A stretch of DNA of 64,000 nucleotides from Salinicola salarius (GTDB lineage Bacteria; Pseudomonadota; Gammaproteobacteria; Pseudomonadales; Halomonadaceae), in contig NZ_NHOU01000016.1 in the NCBI RefSeq assembly GCF_002179555.1, positions 1 through 64,000 of the forward strand, written 5' to 3'. Below, piece by piece: positions 11,319 to 21,248 of this stretch. Each line of letters opens with the position of its first letter. The first letter of the stretch is position 1. Below the pieces are notes generated by a model. That model did not search any database. It was not told the DNA's origin and saw nothing but the letters and a program-made list of their open reading frames with translations. The position numbers and the translations under genes are program-made.

Positions 11319-12370
11319 TAGCGTACGGGCGAGGCGCCGTTGCTCAGCCCCAGCCAGTGAGCGGCAGCGCTGGTCAGCTTGTCGGAGACCAGCGCCCAGG
11401 GGTCCAGCGACGGCGTATAATCCTTCAGACTCACCTCGCCCAGGCGTGCGCGAGACAGTTGCTCGAGATTGCCGATGTCATCGACCAGCCCCAGCGCTTT
11501 TGCCTGTTCACCGGTCCATATCAGACCCGAGAAGAGTGCAGGATCGTCGCTCAGGCGGTCGCCACGCCCAGCCTTGACCGCATCGATGAACTGCTGATGC
11601 GTGGTGTTCAATACCGATTGCCAGAAGTCGCGCTGCGCCGGTGAAATCTCGGAGAACGGATCCATGAAGGCCTTGTTCTCACCGGCGGTAAAGACCCGCC
11701 GCTCGACGCCCACCTTGTCGATCGCTTCCTGAAGGCCGAATCCGGCACTGATGACCCCGATGGAGCCGACCAGACTGGCTGGCGACGCGTAGATGCGATC
11801 CGCCGCCGAGGCCATGTAGTAGGCACCGCTGGCACCGATATCCTCGATCACTGCCAGAATCGGCTTATCGCCCTGCCCCTGGAGATAGCGAATCTCGTCG
11901 TAAACCCGTTGCGACTGGACCGGGCTGCCGCCGGGGCTATTGACATGCAGCACGACGGCATCGGCGTCCGAGGCGCGCCAGGCCTGCTGCAATCCTTCGA
12001 TGATGCGCTCCGCGCTGGCCTGGCCGTTGGCATCGATGGGCCCGCTGACCTCGACGATGCCAAGATGGCGACGGCTGGCAGACGCCCCCTCCCCCTGCGC
12101 CAGGAACATGGCATAGGCGCTCAGACAGAGGCTCGCGATCACGATCAGCGCGAACAACAGGCGAAAGAAGATCTTCCAGCGTCGTGATTGCCGCTGCTCT
12201 TTCAGGACGCCGCCGATCCAGCGGTCCATCATTTGCACTTCGGCCAATCGCACCGAGTCGGCATCGGCCGGCTCGTCACCGCGGGAAGAGGCTGCCGCCC
12301 GGCGTCGCTCGACCTCCTCTCGGCTCAGTTCCGGCCCCTGTGTCCAGTCATCCCGTCGTTCGTCGCTCAT
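11306..12370 (-). CDS. sppA: S49 family signal peptide peptidase SppA
   Basis: This 354-residue membrane-anchored serine protease is thought to degrade cleaved signal peptides. An acidic cytoplasmic N-terminus of about 60 residues precedes one membrane segment (residues about 65-90, FFRLLFALIVIASLCLSAYA). The catalytic serine lies in DIGASGAYYMASAAD, and the catalytic lysine is likely in FTAGENKAFMDPF. The length fits the short bacterial form with one S49 domain. It lies downstream of the HAD gene on the same strand. Confidence 0.95.
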   Translation of the reverse strand: MSDERRDDWTQGPELSREEVERRRAAASSRGDEPADADSVRLAEVQMMDRWIGGVLKEQRQSRRWKIFFRLLFALIVIASLCLSAYAMFLAQGEGASASRRHLGIVEVSGPIDANGQASAERIIEGLQQAWRASDADAVVLHVNSPGGSPVQSQRVYDEIRYLQGQGDKPILAVIEDIGASGAYYMASAADRIYASPASLVGSIGVISAGFGLQEAIDKVGVERRVFTAGENKAFMDPFSEISPAQRDFWQSVLNTTHQQFIDAVKAGRGDRLSDDPALFSGLIWTGEQAKALGLVDDIGNLEQLSRARLGEVSLKDYTPSLDPWALVSDKLTSAAAHWLGLSNGASPVRYQLP

Positions 12371-12487
12371 CTATCCTCTCCTTGCTGAATGCCACCGTGC
12401 ATGGACCATCCGGACACGCGGGAGCTATCCGGTATCCCGTCATGCCGGCGGGATCGGATATCGCCTCGATGCCGACAACCGGCGCTC

Positions 12488-13192
12488 TCAAACCAGCAGC
12501 CACTCGACGACCGATGAAAAGTCGTCGGCAACGAATTGCGGCTCGCTACGCATCAGGCGCTGACGCTCGTGAACGCCGTAGGTCACCGCGACGCGATCCA
12601 TGCCGATGGCCCTGGCCATCTCCAGATCATATTCGGTATCCCCGACCATGACGGCCTCCGCCACCGGCACGCCACACTCGGCCAACAGCTCTTCCAGCAT
12701 CAGCGGATGCGGCTTGGAGCGGGTGAGATCGGCGGTGCGGCTGGCAACGAACCAGTCACCGCAGGATTCGTGGCCGAAGACACGGTCGAGCCCACGACGA
12801 CTTTTTCCGGTCGCCACCGCCAGCCGGCATTCAGCGTCACCCCGCAAGCGCCGGATACCCTCGGTCACGCCGGGAAAAAACGGCGTCGGTATTCGATCGA
12901 CGGCCCGGAACTGATGCCCATAGGCTTCGCGCAAACGATCCTGCTCCTGAAGCGTCACGTCCGGAAACAGTACGGCGACCGCTTCGGGCAGTCCTAGCCC
13001 GATAATGTCGCGAACGGCAGCGTCATCCGGCACCGGCCATTGCAGCTCACGCGCAGCGGCCTGCATGCAGGCGACGATACGCGCCGCGGAGTCCATCAGC
13101 GTGCCATCCCAGTCGAAGATGACCAGCGAATAGCGACAGCGCCGAACTGCCTGGCCCGGCAGCGCTTCGACCGCGCTCGTCTCAACCGCCAT
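12488..13192 (-). CDS. HAD-IA family phosphatase (phosphoglycolate phosphatase-like)
   Basis: This protein of about 234 residues belongs to the haloacid dehalogenase superfamily. The nucleophile motif is FDWDGTLMDS, motif II is AVATGKSRRG, and the acidic motif is MVGDTEYDLEMARAIG. A homologue occupies the same spot next to rluC in Pseudomonas (PA2974). The substrate is not certain; phosphoglycolate or a nucleotide phosphate is plausible. The ATG at 13192 overlaps the end of rluC; a GTG at 13201 is an alternative. Confidence 0.9.
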   Translation of the reverse strand: MAVETSAVEALPGQAVRRCRYSLVIFDWDGTLMDSAARIVACMQAAARELQWPVPDDAAVRDIIGLGLPEAVAVLFPDVTLQEQDRLREAYGHQFRAVDRIPTPFFPGVTEGIRRLRGDAECRLAVATGKSRRGLDRVFGHESCGDWFVASRTADLTRSKPHPLMLEELLAECGVPVAEAVMVGDTEYDLEMARAIGMDRVAVTYGVHERQRLMRSEPQFVADDFSSVVEWLLV

Positions 13193-14129
13193 GACGGGCA
13201 CGCTCCAGTACCTTTTCCAACCCCGGTTCCAGCGGCGCTCTCGCTTGTACCGGGCGCCCGGTCTTGGGGTCGGGGAAGGTCAGCGTCAGCGCATGGAGGA
13301 ACAGCCGATCCAGGCGCAGGGAGCGTGCAAGGTAGGCTCCCTCGGCGCTGCCGTACTTGTCGTCCCCTAGCAGCGGGTGACCGGCATGAGCGGCATGAAC
13401 ACGAATCTGGTGAGTACGACCAGTGACCGGCTCCGCCTCGACCAGCGTGACCTTCGGGAACGTTTCCCGCACGGCGAAGCGCGTGCGCGACACCTTGCCG
13501 CCGTCATCCACCCGCACTCGTCGCTCGCCGTTACCGGCGTCATAGCGCTCCAGCCGCGCACTGACGTAATCGCGGCGCGCCGGCCAGCGCCCCTGAACCA
13601 GCGCCAGATAGCCCTTCTCCATGCGGCGCTCGCGCAGCGCGGTGTTGAGAGACAGCAGCGATTCACGGTTCTTGGCCAGCAGCAGACAGCCCGAGGTATC
13701 ACGGTCGAGCCGATGAACGAGCTCGAGAAAATCCAGGTCTTCGCGCACCTGGCGCAGCGCCTCGATCAATCCGATCTTGACCCCGCTCCCTCCATGTACC
13801 GCCAGCCCGGAAGGCTTGTTGATCACCAGCCAGTCCGGGCCTTCGATGACGACACTGCCGGCCAGCAGGTTACGCAGGCTTTCGCTGGCCTCCTTGACGG
13901 CGCTTTCCGGCGCCAGCCTCAACGGCGGCACGCGAACCACGTCGCCGGCCTGGACGCGATAATCCGCCTTGATGCGCTTCTTGTTGACGCGCACCTCGCC
14001 CTTGCGAACGATGCGGTAGATCAACGATTTCGGCGCCCCCTTGAGCCGCGTACGCAAGAAATTGTCGATTCGCTGCCCATGCTGCGACTCGCTGACCTCG
14101 ATGAACTGAACTTCCTGGCCTTCGGCCAT
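13182..14129 (-). CDS. rluC: 23S rRNA pseudouridine synthase RluC
   Basis: This 315-residue RluA-family enzyme makes pseudouridines at 23S rRNA 955, 2504 and 2580. An S4 RNA-binding domain covers about residues 15-75 (RIDNFLRTRLKGAPKSLIYRI), and the catalytic domain carries the aspartate motif HRLDRDTSGCLLLAK. TGRTHQIRVHAAHAGHPLLGD is the conserved C-terminal signature. It is divergent from rne, the standard rluC-rne arrangement. Confidence 0.96.
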   Translation of the reverse strand: MAEGQEVQFIEVSESQHGQRIDNFLRTRLKGAPKSLIYRIVRKGEVRVNKKRIKADYRVQAGDVVRVPPLRLAPESAVKEASESLRNLLAGSVVIEGPDWLVINKPSGLAVHGGSGVKIGLIEALRQVREDLDFLELVHRLDRDTSGCLLLAKNRESLLSLNTALRERRMEKGYLALVQGRWPARRDYVSARLERYDAGNGERRVRVDDGGKVSRTRFAVRETFPKVTLVEAEPVTGRTHQIRVHAAHAGHPLLGDDKYGSAEGAYLARSLRLDRLFLHALTLTFPDPKTGRPVQARAPLEPGLEKVLERARHGG

Positions 14130-14910
14130 GCTTGACTCCCCTCGACAGCGCTCCGTGGCGACACCCGCGCGCCGCCGGGCGCCATTCTAACGCACCGCGC
14201 CCGCAGCGCGAGCTCAATTGCCGCTACCTCGGCATTACTGTTATATTGCGAGCTCACTCGGTGGGCGCTATGCCCATTCAGGCGCCAGCCACTGAATACG
14301 CTGGCCGAAGTGAAAAAATGTCTCGATCTTCCAGAGAGTTAACGAAGCCTACCGCTCACGGCTGCTGGAATGATCAAAACACGTTTGGAACGCCAGACCC
14401 CGACTCGACGGCGCGACTGACAGTCTCAGTTCGCCAGACTCGCGGAAAAATCCACAGGTACCAGTGGAAGGCGTCGCCGAACCGAACAATGCCAAGTGAT
14501 ATGAACGGCAGTCTGCAGGACCGGATGCGCCAACGAAAAAGCGCACCGTGACATGTCCTGCCACCGTTTCGTACTCGACCCATGTTCGTGTAGCACCCGA
14601 TAAAAGCAGGTAACGACAGCAAAGATGTAATGGCAATGAGCAGGCACGTTACTGGGCTCGACGAGCGTCGATCCGAACTCGCATCGATGGGCATTTCGTG
14701 CCACGTGACAAGCGATTTTCGGACCTCCTCCTCGAGTCCCTGACGCGGGTTTCGCACGTATTACACGTTGAACTCGTTCTGACACACGCCGCGCTTGTTT
14801 GCCCTGCCGGGTCGCTTCACCCATGTGCGCGAGCACAGCACGACCGCTAGCGGTTCGTCGTCGCCGATTGCAGCACGCCTTCCACCGGCACGCTCAATTA
14901 GCGAGACCGT
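14130..14910. other. Long non-coding region: rne leader and rluC-rne divergent promoters
   Basis: These 781 bases separate the divergent rluC and rne genes. Open frames in it have no recognisable protein features and poor codon usage. RNase E genes in gammaproteobacteria usually have a long 5' UTR that mediates autoregulation, and this region probably contains it. Confidence 0.6.
14218..14247 (+). promoter_or_regulatory. Candidate sigma-70 promoter of rne
   Basis: TTGCCG at 14218-14223 and TATATT at 14242-14247 are 18 bases apart. If used, transcription would start near 14254 and give a 5' UTR of about 655 bases ahead of the rne ATG. Confidence 0.4.
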
Positions 14911-17900
14911 ATGAAAAGAATGCTCATCAACGCGACACAGCCCGAAGAGCTGCGCGTCGCGCTCGTCGATGGACAACGCCTTTACGACCTGGACATCGAA
15001 TCCGGTGCCCGGGAGCAGAAGAAAGCCAATATCTATCGAGGCAAGATCACTCGCGTCGAACCCAGTCTGGAAGCGGCCTTCGTCGACTTCGGCGCGGAAC
15101 GTCATGGCTTCCTGCCGCTCAAGGAGATCTCTCGCGAGTACTTCTCCAAGGAGCCGTCAGGCCGGCCGAACATCAAGGAAGTCCTGAAGGAAGGCCAGGA
15201 AGTCATCGTCCAGGTCGACAAGGAAGAGCGCGGCAACAAGGGCGCGGCGTTGACGACCTTCGTCAGCCTGGCCGGTCGCTTTCTGGTACTGATGCCCAAC
15301 AACCCTCGCGCCGGCGGCATCTCCCGTCGCATCGAGGGTGAAGAGCGCAGCCAGCTCAAGGAGGCCATGGGCCAACTGACGCTTCCCGACAAGATGGGCG
15401 TCATCGTTCGCACCGCGGGCATCGGCCGCTCGCCGGAAGAGCTTCAGTGGGACCTCGACTACCTGGCGCAGGTGTGGGACGCCATCACGACCGAAGCGGT
15501 CAAGCGGCCGGCCCCCTTCCTGATCTACCGCGAGTCGAACGTCATCATTCGCGCCATGCGCGACTACCTGCGCCAGGATATCGGCGAGGTGCTGATCGAC
15601 AGCAAGGATGTCCACGAGGAAGCCCTCAGCTTCATTCGCCAAGTCATGCCGTCCTACCAGCAGAAGATCAAGTTCTACACCGACGACGTACCGCTGTTCT
15701 CGCGCTTCCAGATCGAATCCCAGATCGAGACGGCCTATCAGCGTGAGGTCAAACTGCCCTCCGGCGGCTCGGTCGTCATCGATCATACCGAAGCGCTGGT
15801 TTCCATCGACATCAACTCGGCACGCGCCACTCGCGGCGCCGATATCGAAGAGACCGCCCTGCAGACCAACCTGGAAGCGTCCGACGAGATCGCCCGTCAA
15901 CTGCGTCTGCGGGATATCGGCGGCCTGGTCGTCATCGACTTCATCGACATGTCGCCCGCGCGCAATCAGCGCGAAGTCGAGAATCGCGTGCGTGACGCAC
16001 TCAAGCTCGACCGCGCGCGCGTTCAGATCGGCCGTATCTCGCGCTTCGGCCTGATGGAAATGTCGCGCCAGCGTCTGCGTCCCTCTCTCGGCGAGACCAG
16101 CGGCGTCGTCTGCCCCCGCTGTGATGGTCAAGGCACCATCCGCGATGTGCGCTCCATTGCGCTGTCGATCCTGCGCCTGATCGAAGAGGAGGCAATGAAG
16201 GAGCGCAGCGCCCAGATTCGCGCCATCCTGCCGGTCCCCGTGGCGACCTATCTGCTCAACGAGAAGCGCAACGTGCTCTCCGACATCGAGCGCCGCCAGA
16301 ACGTCAAGGTTCTGCTGCTGCCGAATCCGGAAATGGATACGCCGCACTACGAAGTTCAGCGTTTCCGTGATGACCATGTCTCCGAAGACGGTGACGACAT
16401 CAAGTCGAGCTTCGAGCTTTCCGTCGACAGCGAACTGCTCAAGGAGCCGGAGACGACGCTCGCCAAGCCGATTCAGCGCACTCAGGCCGCCGTGCAGACC
16501 GTTCAGCACACGGCACCTGCCCCGGATTCACTCCACCAGGAGCCGGAGCCGACCCCGCAGGCGCCGAGCGCACCCAATGCACCGACGCCGACGCCGACGC
16601 CGGCAACCCCCCAGCAGGGCCAGAGCTCGGGCGGCCTGCTGCAGCTCTTCCGAGGTCTGTTCGGACGTCACCGTGCCGGCGAGGAAATGTCGAAGCCGAA
16701 CGGCACGGCCAGCCAGCGCGGCCAAGGCACTAATAGCGGCGGCCAATCGACGAGCACGCCCCGTGGCGGTGCCAGCGGCAACAATAATGGCGCGGGCAAT
16801 TCACGCCCGTCGCGCTCGTCCTCCCAGAAGAATGATCGTGACGGCGGCGCCAAGCGTAACGACGGCAATACCAAAACCGCCGACAACGCTCGTAGCGACA
16901 GCAATTCCCGGAACGACGGCAACGGTCGCAACGACAATGGCAATCGGCAAGGTAATAACCGCCGACGCCGCAGCCAGGACGACCGTCAGGGCCAGCCCCG
17001 TCAGCCGCGCCAGGATAATCGACAGGAGAGCCGCCCGGACAACCGCGGTAGCGACAAGGTCGAAAAAGCCGACAAGGCCGAACAAGCCGACAAGACCGCT
17101 AACGATCGGCGTAACGACACCTCGAAGCCCGAGAGCAACAAACCGTCCAGCGACATCAAGCCTTCGCGCACCGAGACACGCGAGACGGCACCAGTCGCCG
17201 CGACGGAGGCCGTCGACAGCAAGCCGAAGCGCACGCGCAACAATCCGCGCAATCGCTCGCGCAAGCATGCGCTGAATCCGGCGGCGGTCGAAGAGCAGCA
17301 GCGTCTGCAGGCCGAGGCGCCGACGGATACCAGCAGCGCGACCGAGGCAGCAGCACCGACCACAGCCGCCGACGCGGTCGAAGCCAAGTCCAAGGCAGTC
17401 GAAGCGAAGGCAACTGACGAAGCGAAGGCGACTGACGAAGCGAAGGCGACTGCTGAGCCCAAGGCAACCGGCGAAGCCAAGGCGACCGACAAGGCGGAGA
17501 CGGCTGCTGAGGCCAAGGCGACCGACGGGGCGAAGACGAACGCCGAGACTCAGGCCTCCACGGCACGGCAGTCGTCGACCCAGGACGACAAACCCACGGC
17601 CACGCCTGCGGCTCCCAAGGCAGATACGAAGGCGGATACGAAGCCTGTTGAGCAGCCGGCCGCTGCCGAAAAGCCACAGGCTGACCAGACCGCCGCGGCG
17701 CCGAGCAAGACTGCCCAGCGACAGGAAGCAGCTGCCGACAAGGCGGACGCCACCCCGACCGTCAGCCAGCCGACGAGCGCAGCTGCCGATGTTGTCGAGA
17801 CGACGGCGGAATCCGCCGAGCGCCCCGCAAAAACGTCAGCCACTTCGCCGAGCGACGATAAACCCGATGTCGCGACCAGGACGACCGCTGACGACGTCAA

Positions 17901-18561
17901 AGCCGAAGCGCCCCGCCAGGAGGCTACGGCGGCACAAGCGAGCGAATCCTCTTCGTCGGAGACGACAGCCGAGCCCAAGCCCGTACAGTCTCGTGAAGAG
18001 CCGTCTCGTGAAGAGCCGTCTCGCGAAAAATCGCCTCGTCAGAAGCGTGACCGCACGCCGCAGCCGGAAAAGGCGGCATCCACGGCCGCTGACAGCGTAT
18101 CGAACGCCGACGTACCGGCGGCCGCCGCTGAAGGGGCGATCCTTGGCGAGACGAACGAGCCGGTTGCGGAGTCGAAGTCAGCGGCCGAGCGCGAAGCTGG
18201 CGTAGAAAAGGCCCAGGAAGCGCCAGCAACGCCGGTTGCAGGCACGACCATGCTGTCTGCCGTGCCGGCTTCATCCGAGGCCCAGGAGCAGGCACCGGCT
18301 TCCGCGACCGCCAGCGCCGCAGCGCCCGAGCCGGCGACACCGGACACGGCGCCCAGCCAGGCCGAAGCCGGCGATCATCAGGCAGCAGCTGCGACACCCG
18401 ACAACGCTGAATCCAGCGAGCCGGCATCGACAGCCAGAACGCCGAGTGCCGACGCTTCCGGCGAAGAGAGCAGCAGCGAGCCACGCCGGCCGCGTCGTCG
18501 TCGGGCCCACAACGACCCGCGCGAAAAGCGTCGTCGCGAGTCCGGCCAGAACGATAGCTGA
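14911..18561 (+). CDS. rne: Ribonuclease E
   Basis: This 1216-residue endoribonuclease is the scaffold of the RNA degradosome. The catalytic half (to about residue 510) has the S1 domain, the metal-binding aspartates in [12 protein letters not shown] and [17 protein letters not shown] (near 300 and 347), and the zinc-link [10 protein letters not shown] near residues 402-405. A short amphipathic stretch, [16 protein letters not shown] (about residues 573-590), looks like the membrane-targeting helix. The rest is a long disordered tail rich in Ala, Thr, Asp, Arg and Lys, with Arg-rich RNA-binding patches ([29 protein letters not shown] at the end) and tandem peptides. It is longer than the 1061-residue E. 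coli enzyme. No ribosome-binding site is obvious. Confidence 0.97.
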   Translation: MKRMLINATQPEELRVALVDGQRLYDLDIESGAREQKKANIYRGKITRVEPSLEAAFVDFGAERHGFLPLKEISREYFSKEPSGRPNIKEVLKEGQEVIVQVDKEERGNKGAALTTFVSLAGRFLVLMPNNPRAGGISRRIEGEERSQLKEAMGQLTLPDKMGVIVRTAGIGRSPEELQWDLDYLAQVWDAITTEAVKRPAPFLIYRESNVIIRAMRDYLRQDIGEVLIDSKDVHEEALSFIRQVMPSYQQKIKFYTDDVPLFSRFQIESQIETAYQREVKLPSGGSVVIDHTEALVSIDINSARATRGADIEETALQTNLEASDEIARQLRLRDIGGLVVIDFIDMSPARNQREVENRVRDALKLDRARVQIGRISRFGLMEMSRQRLRPSLGETSGVVCPRCDGQGTIRDVRSIALSILRLIEEEAMKERSAQIRAILPVPVATYLLNEKRNVLSDIERRQNVKVLLLPNPEMDTPHYEVQRFRDDHVSEDGDDIKSSFELSVDSELLKEPETTLAKPIQRTQAAVQTVQHTAPAPDSLHQEPEPTPQAPSAPNAPTPTPTPATPQQGQSSGGLLQLFRGLFGRHRAGEEMSKPNGTASQRGQGTNSGGQSTSTPRGGASGNNNGAGNSRPSRSSSQKNDRDGGAKRNDGNTKTADNARSDSNSRNDGNGRNDNGNRQGNNRRRRSQDDRQGQPRQPRQDNRQESRPDNRGSDKVEKADKAEQADKTANDRRNDTSKPESNKPSSDIKPSRTETRETAPVAATEAVDSKPKRTRNNPRNRSRKHALNPAAVEEQQRLQAEAPTDTSSATEAAAPTTAADAVEAKSKAVEAKATDEAKATDEAKATAEPKATGEAKATDKAETAAEAKATDGAKTNAETQASTARQSSTQDDKPTATPAAPKADTKADTKPVEQPAAAEKPQADQTAAAPSKTAQRQEAAADKADATPTVSQPTSAAADVVETTAESAERPAKTSATSPSDDKPDVATRTTADDVKAEAPRQEATAAQASESSSSETTAEPKPVQSREEPSREEPSREKSPRQKRDRTPQPEKAASTAADSVSNADVPAAAAEGAILGETNEPVAESKSAAEREAGVEKAQEAPATPVAGTTMLSAVPASSEAQEQAPASATASAAAPEPATPDTAPSQAEAGDHQAAAATPDNAESSEPASTARTPSADASGEESSSEPRRPRRRRAHNDPREKRRRESGQNDS
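17401..17545 (+). repeat. In-frame tandem repeat in the RNase E tail
   Basis: Imperfect copies of a five- to six-codon unit (EAKATD / EAKATD / EAKATA / EPKATG / EAKATD) give an Ala-Lys-Thr-Asp-rich segment. A second small repeat, [16 protein letters not shown], lies near 17990-18030. Both are low-complexity spacer DNA within the disordered tail and are likely to vary in copy number between strains. Confidence 0.8.
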
Positions 18562-18590
18562 TCGTCAACGACAGCTGCCGTAGAAAGCGA

Positions 18591-18623
18591 AAAGCCCAGA
18601 CAATATTGTCTGGGCTTTTTCTT
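18591..18623. terminator. Bidirectional terminator between rne and murB
   Basis: A perfect 28-base palindrome (arm AAAGCCCAGACAAT) is followed by TTCTT on the plus strand and has TTTTCG on the minus strand. It lies between the convergent genes rne and murB and can serve both. Confidence 0.85.
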
Positions 18624-18640
18624 GGCCGCTCGCCAGCGCC

Positions 18641-18690
18641 TGTCTCGAGGGCCTAACGTCTTCCCGAAGGCCTAACGTCTTGTCTCGAGG
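18641..18690. repeat. Nested short direct repeats downstream of murB
   Basis: GGCCTAACGTCTT occurs at 18650-18662 and 18669-18681 (19-base period), flanked by TGTCTCGAGG at 18641-18650 and 18681-18690. No function is known to me. Confidence 0.7.
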
Positions 18691-18731
18691 ACGTTATCTC
18701 TCTCGGCCATTACGCTCTGTCATCACCCCCG

Positions 18732-19772
18732 CTAACCGATCGACCGCGCCCCGACCCAGCGCGGCTCACGCTCCAGCGTCACCTCGAATCGGGCATGAAC
18801 GGTCTCGACGATCTGGTCGGCAAAGGCCAACAGCCCTTCCAGCGTCCCGCCTCCGAAATGAACCAGTACCAGAGCCTGGCGATCATGAACGCCAAAACTG
18901 CCTTGTCGATACCCTTTCAATCCACACTGATCGATCAGCCAACCCGCGGCCAGCTTCACCCGCCCATCCGGCTGCGGATAGTGCGGCATCGACGGCATCT
19001 GTGACAACAGGTGAGAAGCCTGAATCCCGGAGACGAACGGGTTCTTGAAAAAGCTGCCGGCGTTGGGCGTATGTGCCGGATCGGGCAGCTTCTCACGGCG
19101 TATGGCACAGACAGCCGCGAAGACATCCCGTGCGCTTGCAGGCGCGGCCACATGCTCACTCAGCGCACCGTAATCGAGCTTGGGCGCGGGGCGCGAGGAG
19201 AGCGTCAGGCCAAGCCGGGTAATGACGACCTGATTCGCCAGCTCGCGCTTGAACACACTATCGCGATAGCCCAGCTCGCAAGCCTCGCGTTCCAGGCGAT
19301 GCCGCCTACCGTCCCGCCGGTCCACGAGCTCGACCCAATCCAGCACGTCGGCGATCTCGACACCGTACGCGCCGATATTCTGGATCGGCGCGGCGCCGGC
19401 CAATCCGGGAATCAAGGCGAGATTCTCGATCCCCCATAGCTCACGCTCGACACAGGATTCGACCAGCGCGTGCCAGCCGACCCCAGCGCCCACTTCGACA
19501 TGAACCGCATTGCCGCGACCCGGCGCGAACGATACGCCTTCGAGATCCGCACACAGCGTGAGCCCTTCGATCCGACGTGGCAACAGCACATTGCTGCCGC
19601 CGCCCAGCACCGTCATCTCCCAGCCGTGCTCGTTGGCCAGTTGCAGCCCTTGAACGACCTCACCTTCGGTCCGGGCGCGCCAGAAACGCGCTGCCCGGCT
19701 GGGTAGCGCCAGCGTATTGGCGTCGGAAAGATCATGATCGACCTCCAGATCGTCAACCTCGCCTTCCCGCAT
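18732..19772 (-). CDS. murB: UDP-N-acetylenolpyruvoylglucosamine reductase
   Basis: This 346-residue FAD enzyme reduces UDP-GlcNAc-enolpyruvate to UDP-MurNAc with NADPH. FAD-binding segments include VLGGGSNVLLPRR and IPGLAGAAPIQNIGAYGVEI; the catalytic serine/proton-donor segment is NAGSFFKNPFVS. Length and insertion pattern fit type I MurB. The ATG overlaps the stop of the preceding phosphatase gene (ATGA). It is the last gene of the lpxK-ycaR-kdsB-ptp-murB run. Confidence 0.96.
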   Translation of the reverse strand: MREGEVDDLEVDHDLSDANTLALPSRAARFWRARTEGEVVQGLQLANEHGWEMTVLGGGSNVLLPRRIEGLTLCADLEGVSFAPGRGNAVHVEVGAGVGWHALVESCVERELWGIENLALIPGLAGAAPIQNIGAYGVEIADVLDWVELVDRRDGRRHRLEREACELGYRDSVFKRELANQVVITRLGLTLSSRPAPKLDYGALSEHVAAPASARDVFAAVCAIRREKLPDPAHTPNAGSFFKNPFVSGIQASHLLSQMPSMPHYPQPDGRVKLAAGWLIDQCGLKGYRQGSFGVHDRQALVLVHFGGGTLEGLLAFADQIVETVHARFEVTLEREPRWVGARSIG

Positions 19773-20266
19773 CAGAGGATACCCAGCCGCTGACGCAACG
19801 ATGCCACGACGCCTTCCACAGCGTCTTCCAGCTGATCCAGCACCTGCTGAAACCCGGCTTCGCCGCCGAAATAGGGGTCCGGCACGTCCTCGTCGAGCTG
19901 CCCGGCATAATTCAGCAAGCGCGATACGCGAGCACGGCTGTCAGCCGGCTGCAGCGCGAGCGTGCGCTCGAGATTGTCGCTGTCCATCACCAGGATCTCC
20001 TCGAACCGCTCGAAGTCCTCGACGGTCAACTGCCGCCCGCGCAATTCACCGAGGTCGATGCCTCGATCGGTGGCGGCCCGAAGCGCACGCGGGTCCGGCG
20101 GCTGGCCCACGTGCCAGGCGCCGGTACCACAGGAGTCCACCGCCACGCGATCCGCCATGCCTTCTTCCTCCAGGCGCTTCCTCAGCATGCCTTCGGCCGT
20201 CGGTGAACGGCAGATATTGCCCATGCAGACGAACAGGATTCGCCATTCGGGACGCGAATCGCTCAT
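19772..20266 (-). CDS. Low-molecular-weight protein tyrosine phosphatase
   Basis: This 164-residue enzyme has the P-loop [15 protein letters not shown] near its N-terminus (nucleophile Cys, phosphate-binding Arg) and the general-acid segment DVPDPYFGG. Enzymes of this type remove phosphate from bacterial tyrosine kinases in polysaccharide export, or act on unknown targets. The kdsB-ptp-murB position is shared with Pseudomonas ptpA, and no tyrosine-kinase or capsule genes are near. It overlaps both neighbours by a few bases. Confidence 0.93.
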   Translation of the reverse strand: MSDSRPEWRILFVCMGNICRSPTAEGMLRKRLEEEGMADRVAVDSCGTGAWHVGQPPDPRALRAATDRGIDLGELRGRQLTVEDFERFEEILVMDSDNLERTLALQPADSRARVSRLLNYAGQLDEDVPDPYFGGEAGFQQVLDQLEDAVEGVVASLRQRLGIL

Positions 20267-21051
20267 GCCTCGCTCCGCTTCTCGTCACTACGTTGTGCAA
20301 AATACTGACGCACGCGCTCCAAGTCTTCCTGCGTGTCGACACCGCCGGGCAGCGACGACGTGACCGTTGCCACCTGAATGAGATGACCGTGCTGCAGCGC
20401 TCTCAACTGCTCGAGCTGCTCGAGCTGCTCCAGCGGCGCCGGCTGCCAATTGACATACTCGGCCAAAAATCCGGCGCGATAGGCGTAAAGACCGATATGG
20501 CGCAACCAGGCATCCGTCTCCAGCAGCGTCGGCGGCTGCGTCTTCCAGGCGTTGCGATCCCAGGGAATCGGCGCCCTCGAGAAATAGAGCGCCCGCCCCG
20601 TCAGATCGGTGACGACCTTGACCACGTTGGGATTGAACAGCGTATCCACGTCATGGATCGGCTCGGCCAGCGTCGATACGGACGCCCGGTCGTCCGCCGC
20701 GAGCCGCGTGGCGACACGGTCGATTGCGCTGGCTGGCAGCAGCGGCTCGTCACCCTGCACATTGACGACGATGGTCTCGTCGGGCAATTGCAGCCTGGCG
20801 GCCACTTCTGCCAGGCGATCGGTGCCCGAAGGGTGGTCGTCGCGAGTCATCACCACCTCGGCGCCGAATGCCTGCACGGTCTGCTCGATGCGGGCGTCGT
20901 CGGTGGCGATCACGACGCGCGAGGCACCGCTGTCATTGGCTCTCATCCACACGTGCTGGATCATGGGCAAGCCGTCGATGTCCATCAGCGGTTTGCCCGG
21001 AAGGCGGCTGGAGCCGTACCGAGCCGGAATCACCACCACGAAATCATTCAT
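20263..21051 (-). CDS. kdsB: 3-deoxy-manno-octulosonate cytidylyltransferase
   Basis: This 262-residue enzyme activates KDO as CMP-KDO for lipopolysaccharide inner-core synthesis. It has the nucleotide-binding start [18 protein letters not shown], the segments [10 protein letters not shown] and [16 protein letters not shown], and [10 protein letters not shown]. There is a short tandem of LEQ residues ([10 protein letters not shown], about residues 217-226) from an imperfect 9-base repeat at about 20406-20435. The gene is flanked by ycaR and the phosphatase, with small overlaps. Confidence 0.96.
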   Translation of the reverse strand: MNDFVVVIPARYGSSRLPGKPLMDIDGLPMIQHVWMRANDSGASRVVIATDDARIEQTVQAFGAEVVMTRDDHPSGTDRLAEVAARLQLPDETIVVNVQGDEPLLPASAIDRVATRLAADDRASVSTLAEPIHDVDTLFNPNVVKVVTDLTGRALYFSRAPIPWDRNAWKTQPPTLLETDAWLRHIGLYAYRAGFLAEYVNWQPAPLEQLEQLEQLRALQHGHLIQVATVTSSLPGGVDTQEDLERVRQYFAQRSDEKRSEA

Positions 21052-21248
21052 GGTGCTGGCGCTGCCTTGCCGAGCTTCTCCTCGGTCGACATCACACGGG
21101 CTTCATTTTCCAGCATCACCGGGATCCCATCTCGAATCGGATAGGCCAGCCCGCTGACCGAACTCTTGAGCTCCTGACGCTCGCGATCGTACGTCAGTTC
21201 ACTATGGCTGACCGGACAGATCAGCATTGCCATCAATTCCTTATCCAT
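21048..21248 (-). CDS. ycaR: Trm112/YcaR family protein
   Basis: This 66-residue protein has the YcaR/Trm112 fold signature: [14 protein letters not shown], then [13 protein letters not shown]. Members usually act as small partner or zinc-ribbon proteins; the E. coli member is linked to kdsB. Only one cysteine remains (CPVS), so zinc binding by the usual cysteine set is not possible. The stop overlaps the kdsB start. Confidence 0.92.
   Translation of the reverse strand: MDKELMAMLICPVSHSELTYDRERQELKSSVSGLAYPIRDGIPVMLENEARVMSTEEKLGKAAPAP

Noticed and set aside
14349-14836. Short minus-strand frames in the rne leader
   Set aside because: No ribosome-binding sites, no protein-like pattern, and three overlapping frames compete; the region is better explained as non-coding.
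15157-16509. A 450-codon minus-strand frame inside rne
   Set aside because: Antisense to the conserved catalytic half of RNase E; the composition reflects reversed codons.
17401-17545. Possible CRISPR-like repeat array
   Set aside because: The repeats are in-frame codons for EAKATD peptides inside rne, with no regular spacers and no cas genes.
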